Part shown: piece after piece, positions 34,334-43,597 of the stretch
How the letters are laid out: the number at the start of each line of letters is the position of its first letter
Numbering within the stretch: position 1 is the stretch's first letter
DNA from: Acidobacteriota bacterium
Lineage (GTDB): Bacteria > Acidobacteriota > Terriglobia > Terriglobales > Acidobacteriaceae
Direction of reading: 5' to 3'
DNA length: 64,000 nucleotides
Assembly (NCBI GenBank): GCA_021851335.1
Contig: JAJZEA010000003.1
Span: forward strand, 1-64,000
Notes under the pieces: generated by a model
The model's input: only the letters and a program-made list of their open reading frames with translations
The model's database searches: none
What the model was told of the DNA's origin: nothing
Position numbers and translations under genes: made by a program

Positions 34334-36220
34334 CTACTTCTTATGTTTTTTCTTTTTTGTGCTGGGTTGGACAGTGCTGTGCCGTTTTGATTTCGATGCG
34401 GAATGAGGTGTTTTTGGAGCAGCTTTCTTGCTTGCCTGAGCGGGTGAGGCGGGATGATGCAATGCGTCAGAAGTGTTGGGTCTTCGTTGGGATGAGTGTG
34501 CCTTGGAGCCTTGACTGGAGCGGCTGCGAGCGGTGGTTGCAGGTTCCGTGACGCGGATGCGCTCACCGCTGATGACACGAGTTCCGCTGCGCTTGTTCCA
34601 TCGGCGGAGATCGGAGAGCGAGACGCCGAAACGATCCGCAATCGTGACCAGAGTGTCGCCTCGATGCGCGCGATAAAAAGTGACGCGTCGTCGTGCGGGA
34701 GCTGCTGGAGCCGTGGGAATGACGAGCGCATCGACGTTCTCCAGCGTGTCATCGGCTTTGAGGTGGTTGACCTGAGCAAGCTCAGCGACGGAGACACGAT
34801 AGTTGCGTGCGACGCTTGCGAGCGTGTCTTCCGCAGAGACGGTGTGGTAGCGCCATGCTGTGCGATGCTCGACCGGGATGCGGCTGATCTTTGCCAGAAA
34901 TGCCGGTCCTGTGCCGGGCGGCAGATGCAGCTCGAACGGTTCCTGGAGCATGGAAGGTGGTGGGGTGATCATGCGCAGCAAGGATGGGTTGAGCGCCATC
35001 AACTCGCGCGGATCGGCATTCACAATATCCGCGGCGAGCCGAATATCGAGTGAGTAGTCAATCTTGACCGTGTCGGTGACGACAGGTGTATCGAGTTGAA
35101 TGTCGTCAAAGCCGTATTGCTTGCGATTGTTGGCGATGATGATGGCTGCGAGAATTTCCGGGACATAATTTTTTGTTTCTCCTGGAAGGTTGTTTCGTTT
35201 GTATAGCTCCCAGTAGTCCGCGTACCCGGTCTTCTGCACAGCGCGTTGGACGTTGCCAGCGCCCCAATCATAGGCAGCCATTGCCAGATACCAGTCGCCG
35301 AGCTGGTCATAGAGGAACTTCATATAACGCGCGTAGGCTCGGGTGGATTTTTCAGGATCGAATCGCTCATCGACGTAGCTGTTGCGAACCAGCCCATAGT
35401 TTCCGACAGGCATGAACTGCCACATGCCGCCGGCGCCGGATTGTCGATTGACGACCTGGGGCTGGAAACCGGATTCGGCGACGGCCAGATAGATCAGATC
35501 TTGCGGAACACCCTCCTGGGTCATGACGCGTTGAATCATTGCGCGATATTTTCCGCTGCGTTCAAGAGAGTGCTTGAGTGTGTTGTGGCCGATTTTTGTA
35601 TTGGAGAAAAAGTTGATAAATGCCGCAACGTAATCATTGATGGCGAGGGGAAGATCGCTGCGCGTGGTGGCCAGATTGGCGCGCGCTTTGGCCACAAGAT
35701 TTGGGTCGACCGCGAAGGTTACATCATTTGCAACATCGGCCGGGGTCGGCTCTTCGACAGGTGCAAAGCCGTTGCCCTGCTTGAGCGCCTCCATCTCCAG
35801 CCCGTTCACGACATCGAGCGTATGGTTATATTCGTCCAGTAGCTGGACGTTACTGCGAATATCGATGCCGCCGGTCAGCATGGCATCGACAGCAGCATCA
35901 AAATGCTTCTTGGCTTCGGTCAATCGACCTTCGTGGTAGCTAGCCTGACCTTGTGCGAGGTCGGATTCCACCTGAGCGATCAGTTGCTGGATTGCCTTCT
36001 CGCGGGTAGGTGTGTGCGAGATAGCCGCGGCTTGCTCAGAACTGCCGGAGCGCTGAGAATTGCCGGTCGAAGAGGGTGCTGCAATCGCTGGTGCCGTGGC
36101 GGCGGGTGCTGGTGCCGGATGTGTTCCACCGCAGCCGCAAAGCCAGACGATCATCGTCAGCCCAGATATCCCAATCCGATGCGCGAGCATCCGGTGCTGA
36201 AGCCGGTCTTTCGATTTCAT
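34334..36220 (-). CDS. MltD-like lytic transglycosylase with LysM repeats
   Basis: A 628-residue predicted lipoprotein (signal segment ending in WLCGCGG) that cleaves peptidoglycan. A helical region with a YHEGRLTEAKKHFDAA tetratricopeptide-like segment precedes the SLT domain (about 235-370), where the catalytic Glu sits in IYLAVAESGFQP followed by QSGAGGMWQFMP and AMAAYDWGAGNV. Two LysM domains follow (YHTVSAEDTLASVARNY; YRAHRGDTLVTIADRFGVS). The end is a Lys/Ser/Pro-rich tail (KKKKHKK). I choose the ATG at 36220, which has AGGA upstream and starts the basic n-region; the longer frame adds 16 residues. Confidence 0.92.
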   Translation of the reverse strand: MKSKDRLQHRMLAHRIGISGLTMIVWLCGCGGTHPAPAPAATAPAIAAPSSTGNSQRSGSSEQAAAISHTPTREKAIQQLIAQVESDLAQGQASYHEGRLTEAKKHFDAAVDAMLTGGIDIRSNVQLLDEYNHTLDVVNGLEMEALKQGNGFAPVEEPTPADVANDVTFAVDPNLVAKARANLATTRSDLPLAINDYVAAFINFFSNTKIGHNTLKHSLERSGKYRAMIQRVMTQEGVPQDLIYLAVAESGFQPQVVNRQSGAGGMWQFMPVGNYGLVRNSYVDERFDPEKSTRAYARYMKFLYDQLGDWYLAMAAYDWGAGNVQRAVQKTGYADYWELYKRNNLPGETKNYVPEILAAIIIANNRKQYGFDDIQLDTPVVTDTVKIDYSLDIRLAADIVNADPRELMALNPSLLRMITPPPSMLQEPFELHLPPGTGPAFLAKISRIPVEHRTAWRYHTVSAEDTLASVARNYRVSVAELAQVNHLKADDTLENVDALVIPTAPAAPARRRVTFYRAHRGDTLVTIADRFGVSLSDLRRWNKRSGTRVISGERIRVTEPATTARSRSSQGSKAHSSQRRPNTSDALHHPASPAQASKKAAPKTPHSASKSKRHSTVQPSTKKKKHKK

Positions 36221-36424
36221 TCCCTGTCCTGATGGCGAAGTATGGAGGCACTTCGCGCCTCGATCCATTGCATCGCCGGAATCCGTGGTTATGCCGATTG
36301 CGCTGGTCTCATGCTTGGTATGCAGGCGCTGCGCGGCAACTTTCTATGACTCTCCCGATGATAAGCTATCTTAGTGAGATCAGCCTTCGGGATTTCCTCC
36401 GAAGCGCGTCTCGTCGACCCGCCT

Positions 36425-38236
36425 ATGGAATCGCATCTACTCAGAAATTTCGCAATTATTGCGCATATCGACCACGGAAAATCGACACTCTCGGATCGGC
36501 TGCTGGAGCAGACCGGCTCGCTGACGGCGCGAGAGATGCAGGCGCAAGTGCTGGATGCGATGGATCTGGAGCGAGAGCGCGGAATCACCATCAAAGCTCA
36601 TGCCGTGCGCATGATGTATCAGGCGCGTGATGGTGTTACGTATCAGCTCAATCTGATTGACACGCCGGGCCATGTGGATTTCAGTTATGAGGTTTCGCGA
36701 TCACTGGCCTCCTGTGAAGGCGCGCTGCTGGTGGTGGATGCAAGCCAGGGAGTGGAGGCGCAGACGCTGGCCAACGCATTTCTGGCGATCAACGGTGGCC
36801 TAGAGATTATTCCCGTCATCAACAAGATCGATCTGCCGTCGGCGGACATCACGCGAACACAGGAGGCGATTGAGCAGGCCGTGGGGCTGGATGCGACCGA
36901 CGCCATTGCTGTGAGCGCCAAGACGGGCCAGGGCATTGAAGAGGTGCTGGAGGCGATTGTGCATCGGCTGCCCGCGCCCAAGGGAGATGCAAGCGCTCCG
37001 CTGCAGGCGCTGATCTTCGATTCCTGGTTTGATCCGTATCGTGGCGTGGTGGTGTTGACGCGAATTATGAACGGACGAATGTTCAAGGGTCAACGCATCC
37101 GTTTTATGGCGAACAACAGCGTCTACACGATTGATGCGATGGGCGTGCTGACGCCAAAGCCGGTTGAGATTCCGGAGCTGACTGCGGGCGAAGTCGGATT
37201 TTTTACGGCGACGATCAAGAACGTGGCCGACACGCAGATTGGAGACACGGTAACAGAAGTGGATCGACCCGCCGAGGGGGCGCTTCCAGGCTTTATGGAA
37301 ACGATGCCGATGGTCTTTGCGGGCCTGTATACGGTGGACTCCCACGAGCATACGCTGCTGCGCGACGCGCTGGAGAAGCTTCGCCTGAACGACTCCAGCT
37401 TTTTCTTTGAACCGGAGTCTTCGGTGGCGCTTGGTTTTGGCTTTCGATGCGGATTTCTGGGCCTGCTGCACATGGAGATCATTCAGGAACGGATTGAGCG
37501 GGAGTACAACCTGGATTTGATCACCACTGCGCCGGGTGTCCGATATCGCATCACGCTGACGAGCGGGGAAGTGATCGAGGTGGACAATCCTTCGCGCTGG
37601 CCGGAGACGACCAATATCGAGAAGATCGAAGAGCCGATCATTCGCGCCATGATCCTGACGAACGAGGAATACGTCGGGGGCATTCTGAAACTGGTGGAAG
37701 ACAAGCGCGGAAAGCAGTTGAATTTTGAGTATGTGACACCGACACGGGTGATGCTGACCTATGAGCTGCCGCTGAATGAGATTGTGCTGGACTTCTATGA
37801 CCGACTGAAGTCCGTTTCGCGCGGCTATGCTTCGCTGGATTATCAACCGACGGGGATGTGGGCATCACCGATGGTGAAGATGGACATTCTCGTCTCCGGC
37901 GACCCGGTGGATGCGCTCTCCATCATTGTGCATCGCGATCACGCCTATGAGCGAGGTCGCGCGTTGGTGTCGAAGATGCGCGAACTCATTCCACGCCAGC
38001 AGTTTGAGGTTGCCATTCAGGCGGCAATTGGCTCGAAGGTGGTTGCTCGCGAGACGGTGGCTGCATTGCGAAAGAATGTTATCGCCAAATGTTATGGCGG
38101 CGACATCAGTCGTAAGCGCAAGCTACTGGAGAAACAGAAGGAAGGCAAAAAGCGCATGAAGCGCATTGGCAAGGTGGATATTCCACAGGAAGCCTTCCTT
38201 GCGGTTCTGCGAGTGGGTGAGGACGCTCAAAACTGA
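36425..38236 (+). CDS. lepA: Elongation factor 4 (LepA)
   Basis: A 603-residue ribosome-associated GTPase. It starts [21 protein letters not shown] with the G1 loop; G2/G3 include ERERGITIK and [13 protein letters not shown]4 NKIDLPSAD. The C-terminal LepA-specific domain is present ([58 protein letters not shown]). The ATG at 36425 is selected from homology of its N-terminus; the frame extends 17 codons upstream without typical residues. Confidence 0.98.
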   Translation: MESHLLRNFAIIAHIDHGKSTLSDRLLEQTGSLTAREMQAQVLDAMDLERERGITIKAHAVRMMYQARDGVTYQLNLIDTPGHVDFSYEVSRSLASCEGALLVVDASQGVEAQTLANAFLAINGGLEIIPVINKIDLPSADITRTQEAIEQAVGLDATDAIAVSAKTGQGIEEVLEAIVHRLPAPKGDASAPLQALIFDSWFDPYRGVVVLTRIMNGRMFKGQRIRFMANNSVYTIDAMGVLTPKPVEIPELTAGEVGFFTATIKNVADTQIGDTVTEVDRPAEGALPGFMETMPMVFAGLYTVDSHEHTLLRDALEKLRLNDSSFFFEPESSVALGFGFRCGFLGLLHMEIIQERIEREYNLDLITTAPGVRYRITLTSGEVIEVDNPSRWPETTNIEKIEEPIIRAMILTNEEYVGGILKLVEDKRGKQLNFEYVTPTRVMLTYELPLNEIVLDFYDRLKSVSRGYASLDYQPTGMWASPMVKMDILVSGDPVDALSIIVHRDHAYERGRALVSKMRELIPRQQFEVAIQAAIGSKVVARETVAALRKNVIAKCYGGDISRKRKLLEKQKEGKKRMKRIGKVDIPQEAFLAVLRVGEDAQN

Positions 38237-38652
38237 CGCGTGCTCGAGGGTACGCGTAAGTCGTTTTCATCGATGGTTTTGACGCAGAAACTGAACCAGA
38301 TTCACGAAACTTTCATGGCGAACTGTGGAAAGCTTGCACGCGATAACATAACGGGACGGCTGTTTGTCAACTCGATTCCTGCCGCGACCTGTTTCTTGTA
38401 AGTATAACGAATAAATAGATTTATACATTTCCCCAAATGGAAGCATTCCGCTTGGAGAAGCAGCCGTGCTTGCTTTGCGAAGTTTTCGCAGATTTCTTCC
38501 ACATTTTTTTCCACAGAGGGGGATAGGGTAGTTTTTTCCGAGGACGATCCGCCATGCCTTGCGAAAGCAGCTTCAAAGAGCCAGAAAAGCCCCGGTAGTG
38601 ACCGGGGCTTTTCTGATTGAGGCTCTTTCGCCGGAAGGCGTGGAGAGATGCC
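38237..38652. other. Non-coding gap between lepA and skp
   Basis: About 415 bases with no convincing gene. It contains an AT-rich stretch around 38400-38530 and the terminator at 38583-38615. I looked for tRNA-like folding and saw none. Confidence 0.55.
38583..38615. terminator. Rho-independent terminator
   Basis: AGAAAAGCCCCGG, loop TAGTGA, CCGGGGCTTTTCT: a perfect 13-bp stem with T-rich ends on both strands, between the convergent lepA and skp genes. Confidence 0.9.
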
Positions 38653-39309
38653 TCAGTGAGAGGCTGGCTTGGGGGCCGGAGCCGAAGGAAGGCCGCCCGA
38701 TGGACCAGCGGACTGAGCCGGAGCCGGAACGCCAGACTTCGCGTTGTAGGCATCGACGATCTGCTTGGTGATGTTCGTCGAGTCCGCTGCCCAGAGGACA
38801 GGGCTTTGCTGCTGGCTGACATCGACCACCATCGTGTAGTCGTGCTGCTTGGCATAGGTGTTCAGGACGTCGTAGACCTTGGATGCGAGGGAGTTGTACA
38901 TGTCCTGCACGGCCTGCTGAAAGTCAGCCTGCGCGTCCTGAGCATCGCGTTGCAACTGCTTGGTCTTTTCGTCGATGCTCTTTGTGGTGGCCGCGGTCGA
39001 CGCCGGAGTCATGGTCGAGGCCTGTCCCTGAAGCTGCTTCTTCATGGACTCGATCTGGTCGTTGAGAGACTTGAGTTGAGCGCGCTTGGGTTCAAACTTC
39101 TTTTGCAGGTCGGCAAAATCGCGCTGACCTTCGTTGGTCTGCGCAACGGCGGCCTGAAAAGCGATTACGGCGATCTTGGCGGGGCCAGCTGGAGCGGTGG
39201 ACGCAGCCCGTGTGGCAGGCATTTGCGCGACGGCTCCGAGGGTCATGCTCGAAACCGCGAGGACTGCAATGGCTAGGGTACGATTCATGGACTTCTGAAA
39301 CTCCTTCAT
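38653..39309 (-). CDS. skp: OmpH/Skp-family periplasmic chaperone
   Basis: A 218-residue exported protein that would hold unfolded outer-membrane proteins. It has a signal peptide (MNRTLAIAVLAVSSMTLGAVAQ), a short beta segment (AKIAVIAFQAAVAQTNEGQ) and a long coiled coil (about 80-175; FADLQKKFEPKRAQLKSLND), the Skp architecture, then a Pro/Ala/Ser tail. It lies downstream of bamA on the same strand, as in many Gram-negative bacteria. The start is uncertain: ATG 39309 (MKEFQKS) or 39288 (MNRTLAI), the latter with AAGGAG 12 bases upstream. Confidence 0.9.
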   Translation of the reverse strand: MKEFQKSMNRTLAIAVLAVSSMTLGAVAQMPATRAASTAPAGPAKIAVIAFQAAVAQTNEGQRDFADLQKKFEPKRAQLKSLNDQIESMKKQLQGQASTMTPASTAATTKSIDEKTKQLQRDAQDAQADFQQAVQDMYNSLASKVYDVLNTYAKQHDYTMVVDVSQQQSPVLWAADSTNITKQIVDAYNAKSGVPAPAQSAGPSGGLPSAPAPKPASH

Positions 39310-39549
39310 TTTCCTGTTTGGGTTTGCCCGCATTCCGTCAAGGAAGCAAGACGTTGCCTCCTGTTTGGTGTCTCTCTGCTCTGTCTCTGATTTGCCCAAC
39401 TTGAAGCAGGCGAAACCAAGGCAGGATGCGGACAGAAACGTCAGCAGGAACTATCTGGATTATAGGAGTGCCCCCTGCCTTGGTCAATGCGGAAGCAGCG
39501 GCGTTTCGGCATATTCCGGCTTTTCCTGTACTGCGGATGTGCGCATGAA

Positions 39550-39582
39550 AAAGCCCTTCGCACCGTTGGGTGGAAGGGCTTT
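39550..39582. terminator. Terminator after bamA
   Basis: AAAGCCCTTC-G-CACC, loop GTTG, GGTG-GAAGGGCTTT: a 14-bp stem with one bulge, followed on the minus strand by T-rich sequence. It lies just beyond the bamA stop, upstream of skp, so skp may need its own promoter or read-through. Confidence 0.8.
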
Positions 39583-39604
39583 GTTCTTTTGGTTGAGTTT
39601 GAGC

Positions 39605-42600
39605 TTAGAAGGTAGTCGATACCGTCAGGCGGAAGGTGGCGTGCGGCTCGCGAAGCAGATACTGCGGCCCATACAGCTCAATGGCCCGCTGGTAGGAGTA
39701 ATCGCCTGCGCCGCCCGGCGGGAACATGGAGCGAGTGATGAGCGTCTCGCCCGGGTTCTGGCGATCAATACGCATCGGGTTCCATGCGTAGTAGAGGCGA
39801 ACCGGTGCGTTGATGATGGGCATAATCACCTGGAGTTCACCACCGGTAGACATGCGCGGCTTGAAGTTTGTACCGGTCAACGGTCGGATGTAGTCGCTGA
39901 AGTGAATTGGCACGCCACCTTCGCAGGTGCCATTGTTATAGACCGGGCAACCGTACAGGGGAGAGTTCAGAGCGGCATAGCCTTCCGGACTTTCCTGGAG
40001 CTGGTTGTTGTCTACCGAAGAGTCGAGGCCAAAGTCATCGAAGATGGCGAAGGTAACCGGTCCGACGATTGGAATGCGATATTCCAGGTTGTTGGTGAAG
40101 TCTGTATCGCCACCGATGGAGACGATGCTGTAAACGGGCAGCGGAATCTGGATGCACTGACGAAGCTGCGGGTTGTAGGGGTCACGGGGAACGCAGCTTC
40201 CGTCAGGATTCTCAAGCTGGAAGCTGATGCGATTCGGAATATACGCGTAGGGCGTGGCCGAGCGAACATCGAATCCTCGCAGGTCGGCCTCGCCGCCAGC
40301 GTAGAAGCGGTTGTTCGGTGGCGCCACGTCGCCGCCGTAACCCTGGATGTATTTGAGTTCGGCGCGCCATCCCAGCACATTGCGTCCCTGCGATGAAGGC
40401 CAGAGTCCTTTCATCGGCGTGAACTGCTTGTAGGCGAGAGCAGGCATGACGTAACGAACATCGCCGAACAAGCCGGAGGTCTGGACCAGAGCCGAGAACT
40501 CCTTGCCGGTGCGTGGTCGCATCGGATTGCTGATCGTACTCAGAGAGTAGCTGAGGGAGATCGAGCTGTTCACAATGCCGGCCAGAGCGTTCTGACCCTG
40601 AATGCCGGAGCGGAAGTTCAGGGTGTTGAACAGCTCCTGGGAGGCGGAGCTAAAGGCTGTGATGGTGGCGCGAGTCAGCGAGTAGGTGAAGCCGACGCGC
40701 TGGAAGTTGTGGTGTGGCAGCGGGTAGCTCATGGAGAAGTTCATGCCCGTCTGCGCGCTGTTGTAGTTCTGCACCAGGGTGTTGTTTGCCTGCTGCTGGT
40801 TATAGCCGATGCCTGCCGAGGCGGCATAGTTCTTTGCCGGGTTGTAGTCGGACTTCGTATTGAAGACCTGAAAGCCGATGTTCAAAGGACGGTTGTGGAA
40901 ATAAGGCTGCGTGAAGCCGAAGAGGAACTGCCGCTGCACGTTGCCCAGGTTTGCCTGCAGGCTCAATGTCTCGCCCAGACCGAGAAAGTTGTTGGTCTGG
41001 TAGTTCAACCCGAGGAATGCGCCCTCGAGACCGGAGACGCCACCATTCAAACCAATGGAGTTCTTGCCTTTTTCCTTGACCTTGAGCAGCAGGTCAACTG
41101 TTCCGGCTTCGGTGTTCTGGTGGGCTTCGGTATCCTGATCGACTTTGAGCGGATCGAAGTAATCCAGCTGGTTGAGGCGGAGCAGGCTGTACTCCCAGAG
41201 TTGAGAGTTGTAGACCTGACCCTCCTGCAATAGCAGCTCGCGGCGAATGACGCGATCGCGAGTGAGCGTGTTGCCCTGAATCTCGATGCGGGAGACGTAA
41301 AACTGCTTGCCTTCGTCGATGTCCACATTGAGCGCGACGGTGTGATTCTTGTCGTCTACAGTTGCGCTGGGAATGGCTCCGAAGTTGATGTAACCAAGCT
41401 GGCCATAGGCTTTCTTGAGGTTCTCAAGACCCTTGCCGATCGCGGTTGCGTTGAAGATGGCACCATCCTTGATCGGGAAGGTGTTGCGCAGCGCGCGAGT
41501 ATTGTTCACGGCCTTGTTGCCGGTGAAGGTGATGTGGCTCAGGCGATAACGCTGGCCCTCTTCAATGGGCATCAGGATATCGATGCGCTTACCTTTGTTC
41601 GGTTGGAAGGTGAAAAGATTGAGTCCGCCCTGGTCGCGAATCTGGGTCTTGGGGTCTTCCACCGCGGCGTTGTAATATCCGCGATCGCGATATGCCTGGC
41701 GAACGCGCTCCGAGTCTTCTTCCAGCTTGGAGCTGTCATAGGTCTTTGGGAAAAGATCCTCGAAGAAGATGGAGTAGGGGATGCCGATGGGCCGGAGATT
41801 TTTCATCGAGCGGCGCAGAATCAGGCTGCTGATGTGCTGATTTCCAACAAACTTGATGTTGCCGACTTTAACCGTCGGACCTTCCTTGATATTGAAGTTT
41901 ACCTGCACGGAGGCGGGCGGAATGCGCTTGACTTCCGTGCGGATGGTGGCGAACTGATGGCCGTGCTCGGCGAGCAACTGTTTGAGCACGGTCTCTGCGT
42001 GCTTGATCTTCGTCGGGTCGTACTGGCTTTCAACCGAAAGGCCGACTTTTTCTTTTTTGAAGCGATCCAGCACGTCCGATTGCGAGACGGAATTCAATCC
42101 TTTGTAGTTGATCTCACGAATCGTCGGGCGCTCCAGAACGAAGATGTCGAGAATGATGCCCTTCTCGGAGTCTTCGCGCTCAATCCGCAGATCCTCGAAG
42201 TACCCCGTATTCCACAGCGAGTTGAAGTCGCGTTCGATCGAAGCTGGATCGTAGGTATCGCCAACGTGCGTGAACAGGCGAGCCAGGATCGTTTCCTTGG
42301 GGATTCGCCGGTTGCCGATGACGCGGATCTGATAGATCGTGTTTGGCCCTTCCTGAGCGGAAAGGGGAAGCGAGAAGCTGGAAAAGATGCTGAAGACGGC
42401 GAGCGCAATGACCAGTGCGCGCCAGCTACGCAGCGCGACAGGGAGACGCCCGAAGAGCGAATTGCGTGATCGAGGGCGCTTGGCGCTCGCGGAAGTCACC
42501 TCTTCGCGGGAACCACTGGAAGAACACAGTGCATAGATCGACTGAACGGGAAAAATAAGCGCACCCTCACTGCTCGAAAATCGTAGTGGCCGGAGCCAGA

Positions 42601-42691
42601 GACTCCTGCATCCGGACCGCATGCCTCCGGAGAGAGTTTCCCCGGAATCCATGATGGTTGACGAAAATTTGATTATATTGGACCGCACCAC
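39605..42691 (-). CDS. bamA: Outer-membrane protein assembly factor BamA
   Basis: The core of the BAM complex that inserts beta-barrel proteins. It contains five POTRA-like repeats (about 115-490; IYQIRVIGNRRIPKETILARL is the first) and a C-terminal 16-strand barrel with the conserved loop motif ADLRGFDVRS and a terminal Phe. The encoded protein is about 1,028 residues, longer than the usual 800. The export signal (LRSWRALVIALAVFSIFSSF, then LSAQEG) begins only around residue 87, and no closer ATG or GTG is in frame. The true start may be 42691, 42652 or 42622; the long Ser/Arg-rich leader is odd. Confidence 0.95.
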   Translation of the reverse strand: MVRSNIIKFSSTIMDSGETLSGGMRSGCRSLWLRPLRFSSSEGALIFPVQSIYALCSSSGSREEVTSASAKRPRSRNSLFGRLPVALRSWRALVIALAVFSIFSSFSLPLSAQEGPNTIYQIRVIGNRRIPKETILARLFTHVGDTYDPASIERDFNSLWNTGYFEDLRIEREDSEKGIILDIFVLERPTIREINYKGLNSVSQSDVLDRFKKEKVGLSVESQYDPTKIKHAETVLKQLLAEHGHQFATIRTEVKRIPPASVQVNFNIKEGPTVKVGNIKFVGNQHISSLILRRSMKNLRPIGIPYSIFFEDLFPKTYDSSKLEEDSERVRQAYRDRGYYNAAVEDPKTQIRDQGGLNLFTFQPNKGKRIDILMPIEEGQRYRLSHITFTGNKAVNNTRALRNTFPIKDGAIFNATAIGKGLENLKKAYGQLGYINFGAIPSATVDDKNHTVALNVDIDEGKQFYVSRIEIQGNTLTRDRVIRRELLLQEGQVYNSQLWEYSLLRLNQLDYFDPLKVDQDTEAHQNTEAGTVDLLLKVKEKGKNSIGLNGGVSGLEGAFLGLNYQTNNFLGLGETLSLQANLGNVQRQFLFGFTQPYFHNRPLNIGFQVFNTKSDYNPAKNYAASAGIGYNQQQANNTLVQNYNSAQTGMNFSMSYPLPHHNFQRVGFTYSLTRATITAFSSASQELFNTLNFRSGIQGQNALAGIVNSSISLSYSLSTISNPMRPRTGKEFSALVQTSGLFGDVRYVMPALAYKQFTPMKGLWPSSQGRNVLGWRAELKYIQGYGGDVAPPNNRFYAGGEADLRGFDVRSATPYAYIPNRISFQLENPDGSCVPRDPYNPQLRQCIQIPLPVYSIVSIGGDTDFTNNLEYRIPIVGPVTFAIFDDFGLDSSVDNNQLQESPEGYAALNSPLYGCPVYNNGTCEGGVPIHFSDYIRPLTGTNFKPRMSTGGELQVIMPIINAPVRLYYAWNPMRIDRQNPGETLITRSMFPPGGAGDYSYQRAIELYGPQYLLREPHATFRLTVSTTF

Positions 42692-43060
42692 CCCGGCCCA
42701 AATCCGTGTTGGACTGCAAATGGTTCAACTCTCCAATTCTGACTCAATTTGCCAACTTTGCAGAGCTTCCAGCCAGCGAATCTGAAGCACATTGGGCTTG
42801 CAGCATACCTGACAGTCCTCTACGTAGGATTGTCGCAATCCAGCCGATGGGTCAACGAATGTTTCGTTCCATTCTCCGCATCCCGAGCAGCAAAATCCGC
42901 CATCGTGCACTTCCATTGGTTGATTCCTCGCCACGTTCCCCGGAAGAATTTGTTGATCCGGGTACAGGATGATGGATTTGGTGATTTGTATCCGCGGTCC
43001 GGCTCGTTTGGATTAACTTATGAATAGACGCGCTAGATTCCTACTGGTGAGGCAAAATCC
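42692..43060. other. Divergent intergenic region (bamA / glutathione peroxidase)
   Basis: About 370 bases that must hold promoters for both genes. Short open frames on both strands lack ribosome binding sites and I do not call them genes. No RNA structure was recognised. Confidence 0.5.
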
Positions 43061-43552
43061 ATGACAGTTGCAACATCTTCAGTCTATTCCTTCTCGGCCA
43101 CCTTGCTTGACGGCACGGAATGTGACTTTTCCAGCTTTGCGGGCAAGGTACTGCTGATTGTGAACACCGCATCCCGCTGTGGGTTTACACCTCAATATGC
43201 AGGACTGGAGGCGCTCTATCAAAAGTACAAAGATCGTGGACTGGTGGTCGTGGGTTTTCCGTGCAATCAGTTTGGTGAACAAGAGCCGGGAACCGCTGCG
43301 GATATCTCGGAGTTCTGCCAGCTGAACTATGGCGTGAGCTTTCCCATCTTTGCTCGGATCGAAGTCAATGGCGCTGGAGCGCATCCACTCTACAAATATC
43401 TGACCCGCGAGGTGAAGGGTTTTCTGGGTACTGAGGCGATCAAGTGGAACTTTACCAAGTTTCTGGTGGATCGCAGCGGGCATCCAGTGGCGCGTTTTGC
43501 GCCGAAGACGGCACCGGCCGACCTGGAAGAGCATATTGAAACACTGCTGTAG
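43061..43552 (+). CDS. Glutathione peroxidase family protein
   Basis: A 163-residue thioredoxin-fold peroxidase. The peroxidatic cysteine C40 is in NTASRCGFTPQYAGLEALY (a Cys, not a selenocysteine enzyme), followed by VVVGFPCNQFGEQEPG with the catalytic Gln and KWNFTKFLVDRSG with Trp/Asn. Bacterial members often use thioredoxin in place of glutathione. GAGG lies 8 bases before the ATG. It ends 45 bases from the convergent ATP-grasp gene. Confidence 0.96.
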   Translation: MTVATSSVYSFSATLLDGTECDFSSFAGKVLLIVNTASRCGFTPQYAGLEALYQKYKDRGLVVVGFPCNQFGEQEPGTAADISEFCQLNYGVSFPIFARIEVNGAGAHPLYKYLTREVKGFLGTEAIKWNFTKFLVDRSGHPVARFAPKTAPADLEEHIETLL

Positions 43553-43597
43553 AAATTGGGCAGGAATCCTGCATTCGGGATGACTGGAAGAAGCGGC

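Noticed and set aside
38237-38582. Possible tRNA or small RNA gene in the lepA-skp gap
   Set aside because: No cloverleaf arms, T-loop consensus or promoter-terminator pair could be found other than the shared gene terminator.
42749-43027. Open frame of 92 codons upstream of glutathione peroxidase
   Set aside because: No ribosome binding site, no recognised domain, and it lies in a divergent promoter region.
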